From assembly GCA_045631485.1 (NCBI GenBank), contig JAZQUU010000003.1, positions 1-27,334 of the forward strand: 27,334 nt of DNA, in the 5' to 3' direction. Origin of the DNA: SIG452 sp045631485. Its GTDB lineage: Bacteria > Bacillota > Clostridia > UMGS1840. This document shows positions 6,389 to 14,676 of the stretch, piece after piece. How positions within the stretch are numbered: the first letter of the stretch is position 1; every line of letters begins with the position of its first letter. The translations under genes and the position numbers were made by a program. The notes under the pieces were generated by a model that was not told the origin of the DNA, ran no database searches, and was given only the letters and a program-made list of their open reading frames with translations.

Positions 6389-8305
6389 ATGGAACAAAAC
6401 AAACAATTCAAACCTTACATCCCGGCAGACAGGGTAACGCCCGAGTTAACTGTCACCTCTATTATCATCGGGGTGCTTTTAGCAATTATCTTCGGTGCAG
6501 CGAACGCCTACTTAGGACTTCGTGTTGGGATGACGGTTTCTGCATCCATCCCCGCAGCAGTTATCTCTATGGGGATTATCCGTATTATTATGCGTAAAAA
6601 TTCCATTTTGGAAAGCAATATTGTGCAGACCATCGGTTCTGCAGGCGAATCCGTGGCAGCAGGTGCTATCTTCACCTTGCCCGCTCTGTTTATCTGGTAT
6701 TCCCAGGGCGTGATTGAAACTCAGCCCGGCATTTTGGAAATCACCTTAATCGCTATGATTGGCGGTTTACTGGGTGTATTCTTTATGATTCCTCTTCGCA
6801 ACGCCTTAATCGTGAAAGAACACGGCGTGCTCCCCTATCCCGAAGGAACTGCTTGTGCAGAAGTTCTTTTGGCAGGCGAAGAAGGCGGCTCCAACGCTTC
6901 TTCCGTATTTGCGGGGATGGGACTTGCAGCACTCTTTAAATTTGTGATTGACGGATTAAAAGCAGTTCCCGGTGAAGTGGCATTAAAAATCAAAGGCTTT
7001 GCCGGAGAAATCGGCACTCAGATTTATCCTGCGGTGTTATCCGTTGGTTACATTTGCGGTCCCAAAATTTCTTCTTATATGTTTGCAGGCGGATTACTGA
7101 GCTGGATGGTATTAATCCCCTTGATTGTGACCTTCGGGCAGGATATTATTATGTATCCCGGCACCCAGACCATTGGCGAAATCTTTGCCGCAAACGGCGC
7201 ATCCGGCATCTGGAGTTCTTACATTCGTTACATTGGCGCAGGTGCTCTGGCAACCGGCGGTATCATCAGTTTAATCAAATCCTTGCCCTTAATCATCAGA
7301 ACCTTCCGTGATTCTATGGCAAGCCTGACCGAAAAAGGTTCTGCAAATAAAATCCGTACCGAACAGGATTTACCCATGTCTGTGGTGTTAATCGCAATCG
7401 CAGCACTGACCCTGGCAGTATGGTTGGTTCCCGCAATTCCCGTATCCTTATTGGGTGCCGTTATCGTGGTAGTATTCGGCTTCTTCTTTGCAGCAGTATC
7501 CTCCCGTATGGTAGGTCTGGTGGGAAGCTCCAACAACCCCGTATCCGGTATGGCAATTGCAACTCTTCTGTTCTCTACCTTAATCTTAAAAGCAACCGGC
7601 GAATCCGGTGCTTCCGGTATGACCGCGGCGATTGCAATCGGCTCCATTATCTGTATTGTTGCCGCAATCTCCGGTGATACCTCTCAGGACTTAAAAACAG
7701 GTTATCTCTTAGGCTCCACTCCCAAAAAACAGCAGATTGGTGAAGTGTTGGGTGTTGTGGCATCTGCTCTGGCAATCGGCGGAACTCTGTATCTGTTAAA
7801 CTCTGCCTGGGGCTTTGGTTCCAAAGAACTGCCCGCTCCTCAGGCAACCTTAATGCAGATGATCACCGAGGGTGTTATGAGTGCAGAGCTTCCCTGGAAC
7901 TTAGTTGCAATCGGTGCAATTGCCGCAATTGTAATTGAAATCATCAAAATCCCCGTACTGCCCTTTGCTATCGGTATGTATCTGCCCGTTCACTTAAACG
8001 CTTGCATTATGGTGGGCGGCATCATCCGCTGGGTAGTGGAAAAATCCAAAAAAGATGCAAAAGAAAAAGAAACCGCTGTGAACAACGGTATTCTGTATTG
8101 CTCCGGTATGATTGCAGGGGAAGGCTTAGCAGGTATTCTGCTGGCAGTTGTTGCCATCTTCGGTTGGGACAAAATGATTGACCTTGGCGCAATGATGAAT
8201 CTGCCTGCAGTTGTTTCCCAATGGTTGAGTGTTGTGGTATTTGCTGCAATTATTGCATTGGTATTTGTGTTCTCTCTGAAAAAACAGAAATCCAATCAGA
8301 AATAA
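6389..8305 (+). CDS. OPT-family oligopeptide transporter
   Basis: Integral membrane carrier of the oligopeptide transporter (OPT) superfamily, which in bacteria is thought to import peptides or related small molecules by ion symport. The 638-residue protein is almost entirely hydrophobic with about 14-16 likely membrane segments. The N-terminal part carries AANAYLGLRVGMTVSASIPA, typical of the family. HGVLPYPEGTACAEVLLAGE matches the conserved PYPEGTACAEVL signature. The start at 6389 is chosen because GGAGA lies seven bases before the ATG. An in-frame GTG at 6326 lies only eight bases after the -10 and has no ribosome site. The gene is followed with a single-base gap by a PqqD-like gene, so the two are co-transcribed. 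The actual substrate is unknown. Confidence 0.92.
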   Translation: MEQNKQFKPYIPADRVTPELTVTSIIIGVLLAIIFGAANAYLGLRVGMTVSASIPAAVISMGIIRIIMRKNSILESNIVQTIGSAGESVAAGAIFTLPALFIWYSQGVIETQPGILEITLIAMIGGLLGVFFMIPLRNALIVKEHGVLPYPEGTACAEVLLAGEEGGSNASSVFAGMGLAALFKFVIDGLKAVPGEVALKIKGFAGEIGTQIYPAVLSVGYICGPKISSYMFAGGLLSWMVLIPLIVTFGQDIIMYPGTQTIGEIFAANGASGIWSSYIRYIGAGALATGGIISLIKSLPLIIRTFRDSMASLTEKGSANKIRTEQDLPMSVVLIAIAALTLAVWLVPAIPVSLLGAVIVVVFGFFFAAVSSRMVGLVGSSNNPVSGMAIATLLFSTLILKATGESGASGMTAAIAIGSIICIVAAISGDTSQDLKTGYLLGSTPKKQQIGEVLGVVASALAIGGTLYLLNSAWGFGSKELPAPQATLMQMITEGVMSAELPWNLVAIGAIAAIVIEIIKIPVLPFAIGMYLPVHLNACIMVGGIIRWVVEKSKKDAKEKETAVNNGILYCSGMIAGEGLAGILLAVVAIFGWDKMIDLGAMMNLPAVVSQWLSVVVFAAIIALVFVFSLKKQKSNQK

Positions 8306-8306
8306 T

Positions 8307-8657
8307 ATGAAAAAACAAACCATCAACGAAAATTATTTGGATAAAATTCCTGTGGTAAGTGAAAAACTTTCCTATAAGGTCAACGATGACGGCTTCGTTA
8401 TCTTAGAGCAGGAAAACACGGGATTGATGAACAAAATTGCGCAGAAGCTCTTTAAACGGCCGAAAATCTCCTATATCCACTTAGACGAATTGGGAAGCTT
8501 TATCTGGCAGTTAATTGACGGAGAAACCTCCATTTACGCTATGGGCGACCCCGTAAAAGAGCAATTTGGCGAAAAGGCAGAACCGTTGTATCCAAGACTC
8601 GCGAAATATTTTTCCATTTTGGAAAGTTACGGCTTTGTCATAATGAAGTCGGTTTGA
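8307..8657 (+). CDS. PqqD-like protein coupled to the OPT transporter
   Basis: The 116-residue protein carries a C-terminal PqqD-type fold (about 45-112): LDELGSFIWQLIDGETSI followed by a helical stretch ending LESYGFV. PqqD domains bind precursor peptides and hand them to radical-SAM enzymes in RiPP pathways. Stand-alone PqqD-like proteins of unknown role are also common in clostridia. The ATG lies one base after the transporter stop, with no clear ribosome site of its own, so it is probably translated by coupling. No radical-SAM gene or precursor peptide is in the window, and a strong terminator follows, so a RiPP role is not shown. The family call is mine from the motif pattern. Confidence 0.75.
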   Translation: MKKQTINENYLDKIPVVSEKLSYKVNDDGFVILEQENTGLMNKIAQKLFKRPKISYIHLDELGSFIWQLIDGETSIYAMGDPVKEQFGEKAEPLYPRLAKYFSILESYGFVIMKSV

Positions 8658-8694
8658 AAAAATGCGCACAATTTGTGAATCTCACCGCTTGTAA

Positions 8695-8761
8695 CCCTCT
8701 CAGTCAGCATAGCTGACTGCTCGCCCTTTGGGAGAGGTGGCGCCGTAGGCGACGGAGAGGG
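8695..8761. repeat. 67-bp cloverleaf-like dispersed-type repeat
   Basis: CCCTCTC (8695-8701) and GAGAGGG (8755-8761) form a closing stem around three hairpins. They are AGTCAGC/GCTGACT (8702-8718, perfect, three-base loop), CTCGCCC/GGGAGAG (8720-8736, one mismatch) and CGCC/GGCG (8741-8751). It has none of the conserved tRNA bases. Repeats of this form, with CCCTCTC and GAGAGGG ends, are common in gut Firmicutes genomes as I recall; only one copy is in this window. Confidence 0.65.
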
Positions 8762-8807
8762 CACCATCCTTTTCTCTGCGTCTTGGAAAATTGTCTATAT
8801 CATAAAA

Positions 8808-8840
8808 GCACCGCAAAGATTATCTTTGCGGTGCTTTTTT
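8808..8840. terminator. Strong bidirectional terminator between PqqD-like gene and pgm
   Basis: A thirteen-pair perfect inverted repeat (8808-8820 with 8822-8834, beginning GCACCGCAAAG) is followed by six T. An A run on the left allows leftward use after pgm too. Confidence 0.9.
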
Positions 8841-8878
8841 ATTCATATCATTATCATTACACAAAAAAGTAAGGTGCA

Positions 8879-8980
8879 GAAAAATTCGGTTAAAATGGAG
8901 AAACCGAACCCGCAGGGGTTATCCGAAGGCGTACAAAGGTACGCCGAGTGATGAGGTTCATCCATTTGAGCCAATTTTTC
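8879..8980 (-). repeat. Structured 3'-UTR repeat, copy 2 (after pgm)
   Basis: The best-paired copy, 102 bases. The outer arms are GAAAAATT (8879-8886) with AATTTTTC (8973-8980), GGTT with AGCC, AAATGGA (8893-8899) with TCCATTT (8961-8967), and AACC with GGTT (8902-8905, 8955-8958). Two inner hairpins follow: AACCC/GGGGTT (8907-8920) and GGCGTAC/GTACGCC (8928-8945). The pgm stop codon is seven bases away, so the element would be the start of the pgm 3'-UTR. Confidence 0.82.
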
Positions 8981-8987
8981 AAGCCGT

Positions 8988-10709
8988 TTATTTGAGCAGT
9001 TCTCGGATTGCGGCATCAAACGCTGCGCGTTTTTCCAATGCTTCGGCTTCGGTTTTGCCTTTTGTCATAATGTATGACTTGATTTTGGGTTCGGTACCGG
9101 AGGGACGGAAAGAAATGAGGGTGCCGTCTTCCAGCTGATAGCTTAACACATTGGAGGGCGGGAATGCCAATTCGGTTTCTTCCCCGCTTACCAGATTTTT
9201 AGTGGTTGCCACACTGTAATCATTTGCCAACACGGTTTTTACGCCTGCAAATTCGGTGGGCACATCGGCACGAAGATTTGCCATTAAGCCTTTGATTTTT
9301 TCAATGCCTGCCATACCCTCGTGGGTGATGGAAACCAAACCTTCACGGTAGTAGCCATAGCGTTCGTATAATTCGGTCTGCACATCTTTTAAGATTTTGC
9401 CCTGCGCTTTGTAGTATGCTGCCGCTTCGCAGAGCAACATACAAGCGTTCACGGCGTCTTTATCTCTTGCATGAGTACCGGATAGGAATCCAAAGCTTTC
9501 TTCAAAGCCAAACAAATAAGTATGTTTGCCGGTTTCTTCAAAAATTTTAATCTGTTCTCCGATAAATTTAAATCCGGTATATACATTGATCACTTCGATG
9601 GGGTAATCTTTTTGGAATTCGTAAATCATATTGGTGGTTACGATGGTTTTAATCACCGCACCGTTTTCGGGTAACTGATTTCGTTTCTTTAAGCCGTCTA
9701 AAATGTAGTTAACAATCAGTACGCCAATCTGGTTACCATTTAAGATTTCATAGTCACCTGCATCGGTTTTTAACAAAACGCCCACACGGTCGGAATCCGG
9801 ATCGGTGCCGATAATGATATCCGCGTCTTCTCTTTTTGCATATTCCAATGCGATTTTGAAGCCTTCGGATTCTTCGGGGTTGGGAGATTTCACGGTGGGG
9901 AATGCACCGTCGGGCAATTCCTGTTCTTTTACCACGGTGAGATTTTTAAGTCCCATTCTGCCCAGCACCTCTCTCACGGGAATGTTACCGGAACCGTGGA
10001 AGGGGGTATATACCACTTTTAAATCGGTGTTTTTTAAGGCATCGGGATTGATGGATAAATCCATTACCGCCTTATAGTATGCTTCATCCACGGAAGCAGG
10101 CATCCACTCAATCAAGCCTTTTTCCATGCCTTCTTCAAAAGGCATTTTTTTCACGCCGGTGAACATATCCACCTGCTTCATTTCCTGATATACCACATCT
10201 GCTTCTTCGGGAGGCAGCTGACCGCCGTCGGACCAATATGCTTTGTAGCCGTTGTATTTTGCAGGGTTATGGGATGCGGTAATCACAATCCCTGCGGTGG
10301 TGTTCATTTCACGAATGGCAAAGGAAAGCATAGGAGTTGGACGAAGGGACGGGAACAAATACACCTTAATCCCGTTTGCCGCCAATACCATTGCGGATTC
10401 CTTGGCAAAAGTGTCGGAAAAATGACGGGAATCATAACCGATGGCAACACCTTTTTCCATCGCTTCTTTGCCGTTTTTCACAATCAGGTTGGCTAGCCCC
10501 TGGGTTGCCTGACACACGGTATACACATTCATACCGTTGGTGCCTGCTCTTAAAATTCCGCGAAGTCCGCCTGTGCCGAATTCCAAAGCGGTGCAAAAGC
10601 GTTCTTTGATTTCTTCTTCATTTCCCTCGATTGCCTGAAGCTCTGCTTTTAAGGACGCATCCAGTTCGGGGAAGCTTAACCAAGTGTTATACTGTTCAAA
10701 TGCTGTCAT
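8988..10709 (-). CDS. pgm: Phosphoglucomutase / phosphomannomutase, alpha-D-phosphohexomutase family
   Basis: Interconverts glucose 1- and 6-phosphate (or mannose phosphates), feeding cell-wall and polysaccharide precursors. The 573-residue protein has all family signatures: the phosphoserine loop TASHNP (Ser146), the metal-binding loop DPDSDR (about 303-308), and the C-terminal phosphate-binding loop RPSGTEP (about 535-541). The length matches the long Firmicutes PgcA-type enzymes. The start is the ATG reading MTAFEQYNTW, with AGGAG about eleven bases upstream. A longer frame beginning inside the upstream gene has no ribosome site and lacks family similarity. It follows the rluB-type gene by 19 bases and is the last gene of the leftward operon. 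Its 3'-UTR holds a structured repeat. Confidence 0.92.
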   Translation of the reverse strand: MTAFEQYNTWLSFPELDASLKAELQAIEGNEEEIKERFCTALEFGTGGLRGILRAGTNGMNVYTVCQATQGLANLIVKNGKEAMEKGVAIGYDSRHFSDTFAKESAMVLAANGIKVYLFPSLRPTPMLSFAIREMNTTAGIVITASHNPAKYNGYKAYWSDGGQLPPEEADVVYQEMKQVDMFTGVKKMPFEEGMEKGLIEWMPASVDEAYYKAVMDLSINPDALKNTDLKVVYTPFHGSGNIPVREVLGRMGLKNLTVVKEQELPDGAFPTVKSPNPEESEGFKIALEYAKREDADIIIGTDPDSDRVGVLLKTDAGDYEILNGNQIGVLIVNYILDGLKKRNQLPENGAVIKTIVTTNMIYEFQKDYPIEVINVYTGFKFIGEQIKIFEETGKHTYLFGFEESFGFLSGTHARDKDAVNACMLLCEAAAYYKAQGKILKDVQTELYERYGYYREGLVSITHEGMAGIEKIKGLMANLRADVPTEFAGVKTVLANDYSVATTKNLVSGEETELAFPPSNVLSYQLEDGTLISFRPSGTEPKIKSYIMTKGKTEAEALEKRAAFDAAIRELLK

Positions 10710-10728
10710 AAGTATGATATCTCCTTTG

Positions 10729-11445
10729 CTATTTACCTGCGGCACTAAGAAGCGCCTGCACTTCATTGGGATTTAATTTACGAATACGTCCTGTTTTTAA
10801 CGAGCCGAGCTCAATGGGACCGATTTGCACTCTTTTTAAATCAATCACATGATGGCCAACCGCCTCAAACATTTTTCTTACCTGACGGTTACGGCCTTCC
10901 GAAATGGTGACCTCCACCACACATTTATCCTTAAAAATTTCGGATAAAAACACTTCTGCGGGAGCGGTTTTTTTCTTATCAATCACCACGCCTCGCTGCA
11001 GCTTTTTAATATTGTCTTCCGAAACGGTGCCGTTCACCACGGCAATGTATTTCTTTTGAATCTGATTTTTGGGATGAGTCACGGTGTTTACAAATTCACC
11101 GTCATTGGATAAAATCAAAAGTCCTTCGGTGTTGTAATCCAATCTGCCGGCAGGGTAAATTCTTTCCTTCACCTCTTCACCGATTAAATCCAGCACGCAG
11201 GGACGGTTAAACTGGTCTTTCACGGTGGTTACATAGCCTTTGGGCTTGTTTAACACATAATAAACCTTCTTTTCCATAGCGGAAATTTCTTTGCCCGAAA
11301 CTTCCACCAGGTCTCCCTCCTGCATCTGATAGCCAAGTTCCGAAAGCACCTGACCGTTTACCTTGACCTCCCCTTTTAGAATCAACTCTTCCGCTTTTCT
11401 GCGGGAGCAGATTCCTGCATCGGCAATATATTTCTGAATTCTCAC
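10729..11445 (-). CDS. rluB: Pseudouridine synthase, RluB/RsuA family
   Basis: Converts a specific uridine in ribosomal RNA to pseudouridine. The 238-residue protein has an N-terminal S4 RNA-binding domain (about 1-60, starting MRIQKYIADAGICSRRKAEE) and a catalytic domain with GRLDYNTEGLLIL, where Asp103 is the expected nucleophile. EGRNRQVRKMF is the other family hallmark. Whether it acts on 23S (RluB) or 16S (RsuA) rRNA cannot be settled by eye; RluB-like is usual in Firmicutes. Its ATG overlaps the stop codon of the carboxypeptidase gene by four bases (ATGA), indicating translational coupling. Confidence 0.9.
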   Translation of the reverse strand: MRIQKYIADAGICSRRKAEELILKGEVKVNGQVLSELGYQMQEGDLVEVSGKEISAMEKKVYYVLNKPKGYVTTVKDQFNRPCVLDLIGEEVKERIYPAGRLDYNTEGLLILSNDGEFVNTVTHPKNQIQKKYIAVVNGTVSEDNIKKLQRGVVIDKKKTAPAEVFLSEIFKDKCVVEVTISEGRNRQVRKMFEAVGHHVIDLKRVQIGPIELGSLKTGRIRKLNPNEVQALLSAAGK

Positions 11446-12242
11446 TGGGTATGTTCTCCTTTTTTAGGCGGTTTTAAGTAACTTTTATATAAACTGATAT
11501 GGTCATTCCAATCGTCGGGGTCATTTAAGGTGACACAAACAAACATCTTTTCTCCGTCGGTGGCGCAAGACACCAGCGTGCGTCCCGCTTTTTTTGTGAA
11601 TCCTGTTTTTCCCCCAACGGTATTTTCATATTGCCACAACAGTTTGTTATGATTTTTTAAGTAACGGACGTTTCCGTCCTCCGACACAATTTTAATTTCC
11701 TTTGTGCCTGCAATGTTTCGAAATACGGGATTTTTCATAGCGTGTGCCATGATTGTTGCCATATCAAAGGCAGTGACCAGATGGTCTTCCCCATCCAACC
11801 CCGAGGGATTCTCAAAATGAGCATCATCTGCTCCCGCACGGGCAGCAAATTCGTTCATACGCTCCACAAATTCGTCATAACCGAAATGATAGGCAATGGC
11901 ATTTGCCGCATCATTTCCGGAATGAAGCATCAACCCATACAAAAGATGCTCCAGGCGGATTTTTTCTCCTGCTTTTAAATACATACTGGAGCCTTCCGTG
12001 CCTGCCGCACGTTTGTCCACTAAAATCACATCATCGGGACTTCCGAGCTCCAGAGCGGTAATTGCCGTCACGATTTTGGTGATGGAAGCAGGACGCATAC
12101 GGATATGCTCATTATAGCCGTACACCATCTCAAAAGACTGCGCATCCATCACGCACACCGCTTTTGCGGAATAGGAAAATCCGTGAAGATGGGAAACAAG
12201 CATCACAACAAGACTGATTACAAAAATTCCCCGCAATTTCAT
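11442..12242 (-). CDS. D-alanyl-D-alanine carboxypeptidase, peptidase S11 (DacB/DacF type)
   Basis: Trims the terminal D-Ala from peptidoglycan stem peptides outside the membrane. An N-terminal signal peptide (about 1-27) precedes the catalytic motifs SITK (Ser53-Lys56), SGN (108-110) and KTG (212-214). At 266 residues it lacks the long C-terminal beta domain and membrane anchor of PBP5, as in short clostridial sporulation-type enzymes. GGGAGG precedes the ATG. Location beside ytfJ and in front of the pseudouridine synthase gene recalls the dacB/dacF neighbourhoods of sporulating Firmicutes, so a role in cortex or spore wall is plausible but not proved. Confidence 0.9.
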   Translation of the reverse strand: MKLRGIFVISLVVMLVSHLHGFSYSAKAVCVMDAQSFEMVYGYNEHIRMRPASITKIVTAITALELGSPDDVILVDKRAAGTEGSSMYLKAGEKIRLEHLLYGLMLHSGNDAANAIAYHFGYDEFVERMNEFAARAGADDAHFENPSGLDGEDHLVTAFDMATIMAHAMKNPVFRNIAGTKEIKIVSEDGNVRYLKNHNKLLWQYENTVGGKTGFTKKAGRTLVSCATDGEKMFVCVTLNDPDDWNDHISLYKSYLKPPKKGEHTQ

Positions 12243-12296
12243 AGCATTCCTCCCTAAAACTCTTCCTAAGTAAGCTTTATGAAGGAAAGAAAGAAA

Positions 12297-12725
12297 TTAT
12301 TCCACGATGATTTCGTCTTCTTCGATACGAATCACGGTGTCACCGTCATTTTCGTCATCCTTGGGACCGAATTTTTTTAAGAGTTTATCAATCATTTCGG
12401 GAGCCAGATCGATAATCTTATCCAACGGACTTGCCTGACTTACGGTAATCATTCTCACATTTCCGTGGGAAACCACCAAAAATGCAACGGGAGAAATGGT
12501 GATACCCCCACCTGCACCGCCGCCAAAGGACTGCTTATCCGCAGGAATTTTAGCATCACCGAAATTGGAACCGCCGGTTCCGAACCCATAAGCAACACGG
12601 GACACGGGAATAATCATCACCCCGTCATCCGCATGGATGGGTTCTCCGATGATGGTGTTCACATCGACCATCGTTTTAATGTTTTTTAACACAGAGTCCA
12701 TAAGATTTTCAATTGGATGTGACAT
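12297..12725 (-). CDS. ytfJ: Sporulation protein YtfJ/GerW family
   Basis: Member of the GerW/YtfJ family, which in Bacillus subtilis is a spore protein needed for normal germination. The 142-residue protein shows the family pattern: MSHPIENLMDSVLKNIK at the start, IIGEPI, VSRVAYGFGTGG, then a glycine-rich GGGAGGGITISPVAFLVV stretch. A short acidic tail ends the protein. AAAGGAGG lies before the ATG. The DUF2953 gene directly upstream is its usual partner (ytfI-ytfJ order), which supports both calls. The molecular function is not known. Confidence 0.9.
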   Translation of the reverse strand: MSHPIENLMDSVLKNIKTMVDVNTIIGEPIHADDGVMIIPVSRVAYGFGTGGSNFGDAKIPADKQSFGGGAGGGITISPVAFLVVSHGNVRMITVSQASPLDKIIDLAPEMIDKLLKKFGPKDDENDGDTVIRIEEDEIIVE

Positions 12726-12740
12726 AACACATACCTCCTT

Positions 12741-13337
12741 TTAGGATTGTTTCCAATATTTATAGAAAATAAGTGCCCCTTTTACCAGATACCAGGGCTT
12801 TGTTTTTACTTGAATTGCAAACTGAAGCTTAAAAACCACATTATCGTAGTCCATTTCCAGTCCGTAATACACGGGCTTATCAAACACAAAAAAGTGTTGC
12901 AAAAATCCCGTTACCAAACCGGTAAACGCTTCAATCATACCGTAGCTCATTCCCGTTAAGGCGGCATCACCCAAGCCGAATTTCCCTAAAACGCAAATTT
13001 GCGGAATGTGAATCTTTCGGGAAAGGTACGAAAGGCTTTTTCCCAGTGCCTCCCGGATTCTGGCAAAGGTGTTTCGCATTTCCAGGAATTTTTTCATCAC
13101 CGATTCTTTGTCTTCTTGCGGCTTTTTATTCTTCTCTTTCTTAGATTTTTTCGGCTTTTTGGTCTTGTCCTTTTTGCCGAGAGGAATCCGAATGGCGATT
13201 CCAAGCACTTTTAGTTTGACAAGCATTTCTTTTTCCCCAACGGATAACAACACCGAAAGGGGGCAAAACAGCAAAAGTGCCGCCAATATGAGAACCATAA
13301 GCAAAATCACAAGAAGCACCGTAAAAAATATATTCAT
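12741..13337 (-). CDS. DUF2953 membrane protein (YtfI-like)
   Basis: The 198-residue protein has one N-terminal membrane segment (about 3-25) and a lysine-rich linker (about 56-80). A region of DUF2953 type includes LGLGDAALTGMSYGMIEA-like residues FGLGDAALTGMSYG and a C-terminal strand-rich part. Its function is unknown. The protein is recurrently encoded beside YtfJ in spore-formers, which suggests a shared sporulation role (inference). Its ATG overlaps the scpB stop codon by one base (TAATG), so translation is probably coupled. Confidence 0.8.
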   Translation of the reverse strand: MNIFFTVLLVILLMVLILAALLLFCPLSVLLSVGEKEMLVKLKVLGIAIRIPLGKKDKTKKPKKSKKEKNKKPQEDKESVMKKFLEMRNTFARIREALGKSLSYLSRKIHIPQICVLGKFGLGDAALTGMSYGMIEAFTGLVTGFLQHFFVFDKPVYYGLEMDYDNVVFKLQFAIQVKTKPWYLVKGALIFYKYWKQS

Positions 13338-13933
13338 TACACCAACTCCTCTTGTTCGGCAGGTTCTTCCGGGACAATATCCGAGAAAGACAGGTTGTCC
13401 GTGTGATTGATATTCTGAAGTATTTTAAGCTCTAATTTGGGAAGTTCGTCTAAGCTTTCCAATCCGAATACCCGTAAAAATTCACTGGTGGTACCATAAA
13501 GCATCGGCCGCCCCGGTGCATCCATTCTGCCCCGTTGCTCAATGAGCTCCCGCTCCAAAAGGCGGACAATGGAATTATAACTGTCCACACCGCGGACCGC
13601 ATCCACCATAGCTTTGGTCACGGGTTGATTATAAGCAATAATGGAAAGGGTTTCCAAAGAGGATTGGCTTAACCCTTTCTGCGCTCTGGTTTCCAACATT
13701 TTTGCAATATAGGGATGATGCTCGCTTTTGGAAACCATCTGAATGGAATTTTCCAGACGAATCACCTTCATCCCACGGGATTTTTTGTTGAAGTCTTTCA
13801 TAAAAGCAGAAACCAGGTCCACAATTTCCTCATGGGAAAGCTCCAGTGCATCTTCCAATTTTTCAAATTCTGCAGGACTTCCCAAAGCAAATAAAATGCT
13901 CTCCAAAATCCCGAACAATTCTTCTTTTTTCAT
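13337..13933 (-). CDS. scpB: Segregation and condensation protein B
   Basis: Kleisin-associated subunit of the SMC-ScpAB condensin that compacts and separates the chromosome. The 198-residue protein has the two winged-helix layout. The conserved SLETLSIIAYNQPVTKA lies near residue 95, and the second domain contains GRPMLYGTTSEFLRVFGL. It follows scpA by ten bases, the usual order. The C-terminus is short and acidic (EEPAEQEELV). The gene is intact, with no unusual feature beyond coupling to the DUF2953 gene. Confidence 0.95.
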   Translation of the reverse strand: MKKEELFGILESILFALGSPAEFEKLEDALELSHEEIVDLVSAFMKDFNKKSRGMKVIRLENSIQMVSKSEHHPYIAKMLETRAQKGLSQSSLETLSIIAYNQPVTKAMVDAVRGVDSYNSIVRLLERELIEQRGRMDAPGRPMLYGTTSEFLRVFGLESLDELPKLELKILQNINHTDNLSFSDIVPEEPAEQEELV

Positions 13934-13943
13934 AATGCTATCC

Positions 13944-14663
13944 TTATTCTTTGTGACTTAACACAAAAGTATCCTTACGGTAGGTAAGAAAAAGTTTATT
14001 TTCTTTTAATAAATCAAGTAATCCCATAAAAGTTGCCGCAACCTGTGCTCTTGTGGAACAAATGTTTAAAAACGCTTCCACAAGCTCCATTTTTTTGGCT
14101 TCCTTCACCATCAAAAAAAGCTTGTCCGACATTAAGGCAACCGACACCACTTCCCGCTCAATAATGCCCGAGAAAACCCCTTTATCTGGAGGAAGCTTGG
14201 TTTCAATGCGCATCACCAGTTCTTCCAATGCGGTAACCAAATTTTCTTTGGGTAAATCCAATTTGGTATAGCGGATTAAGCCCTTGATTTTTTCTGTTTT
14301 TTTGGTAAAGGTGTATGCCCCTAAGGGTTCTCGCTCTTTTAAATAGCAGGAAAGCTCCTTATACTGTTGATAATCCAAAAGCTTTTGCATCAGTTCTTTT
14401 CTGGGGTCTTCCTCTTCTTCGGTATCCTCTTGCGGTGGCTTGGGAAGAAGCATTTTGGATTTGATGTATAAAAGCTCGGATGCCATCACAATAAATTCGG
14501 AGGCAATCTCCATATCAAGTTTTTCCATCTGCCGAAGATAGGCTATATACTGCTCGGTCAAGGTGAAAATCTCAATATCATAAATATCAATTTTATTGGT
14601 ACGGATCAGATGCAGAAGAAGATCCATCGGCCCCTCAAACTGCTCTAATTTCAATTCAATCAT
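13944..14663 (-). CDS. scpA: Segregation and condensation protein A
   Basis: Kleisin subunit of bacterial condensin, bridging the SMC heads and ScpB. The 239-residue protein begins with the family signature FEGPMDLLLHLIRTNKIDIYDI. LTEQYIAYLRQMEKLDMEIA and ELLYIKSKMLLP follow. A central acidic stretch (TEEEEDP, about 80) is typical, and a C-terminal winged-helix region ends the protein. It sits 13 bases after the M50 protease gene and ten before scpB. Confidence 0.95.
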   Translation of the reverse strand: MIELKLEQFEGPMDLLLHLIRTNKIDIYDIEIFTLTEQYIAYLRQMEKLDMEIASEFIVMASELLYIKSKMLLPKPPQEDTEEEEDPRKELMQKLLDYQQYKELSCYLKEREPLGAYTFTKKTEKIKGLIRYTKLDLPKENLVTALEELVMRIETKLPPDKGVFSGIIEREVVSVALMSDKLFLMVKEAKKMELVEAFLNICSTRAQVAATFMGLLDLLKENKLFLTYRKDTFVLSHKE

Positions 14664-14676
14664 AAATGCTGTCCTA

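Noticed and set aside
8695..8761. The cloverleaf at 8695-8761 as a tRNA or tRNA remnant
   Set aside because: No GG in a D loop, no TTC-like T loop, no anticodon arm of the right size, and no CCA-type end.
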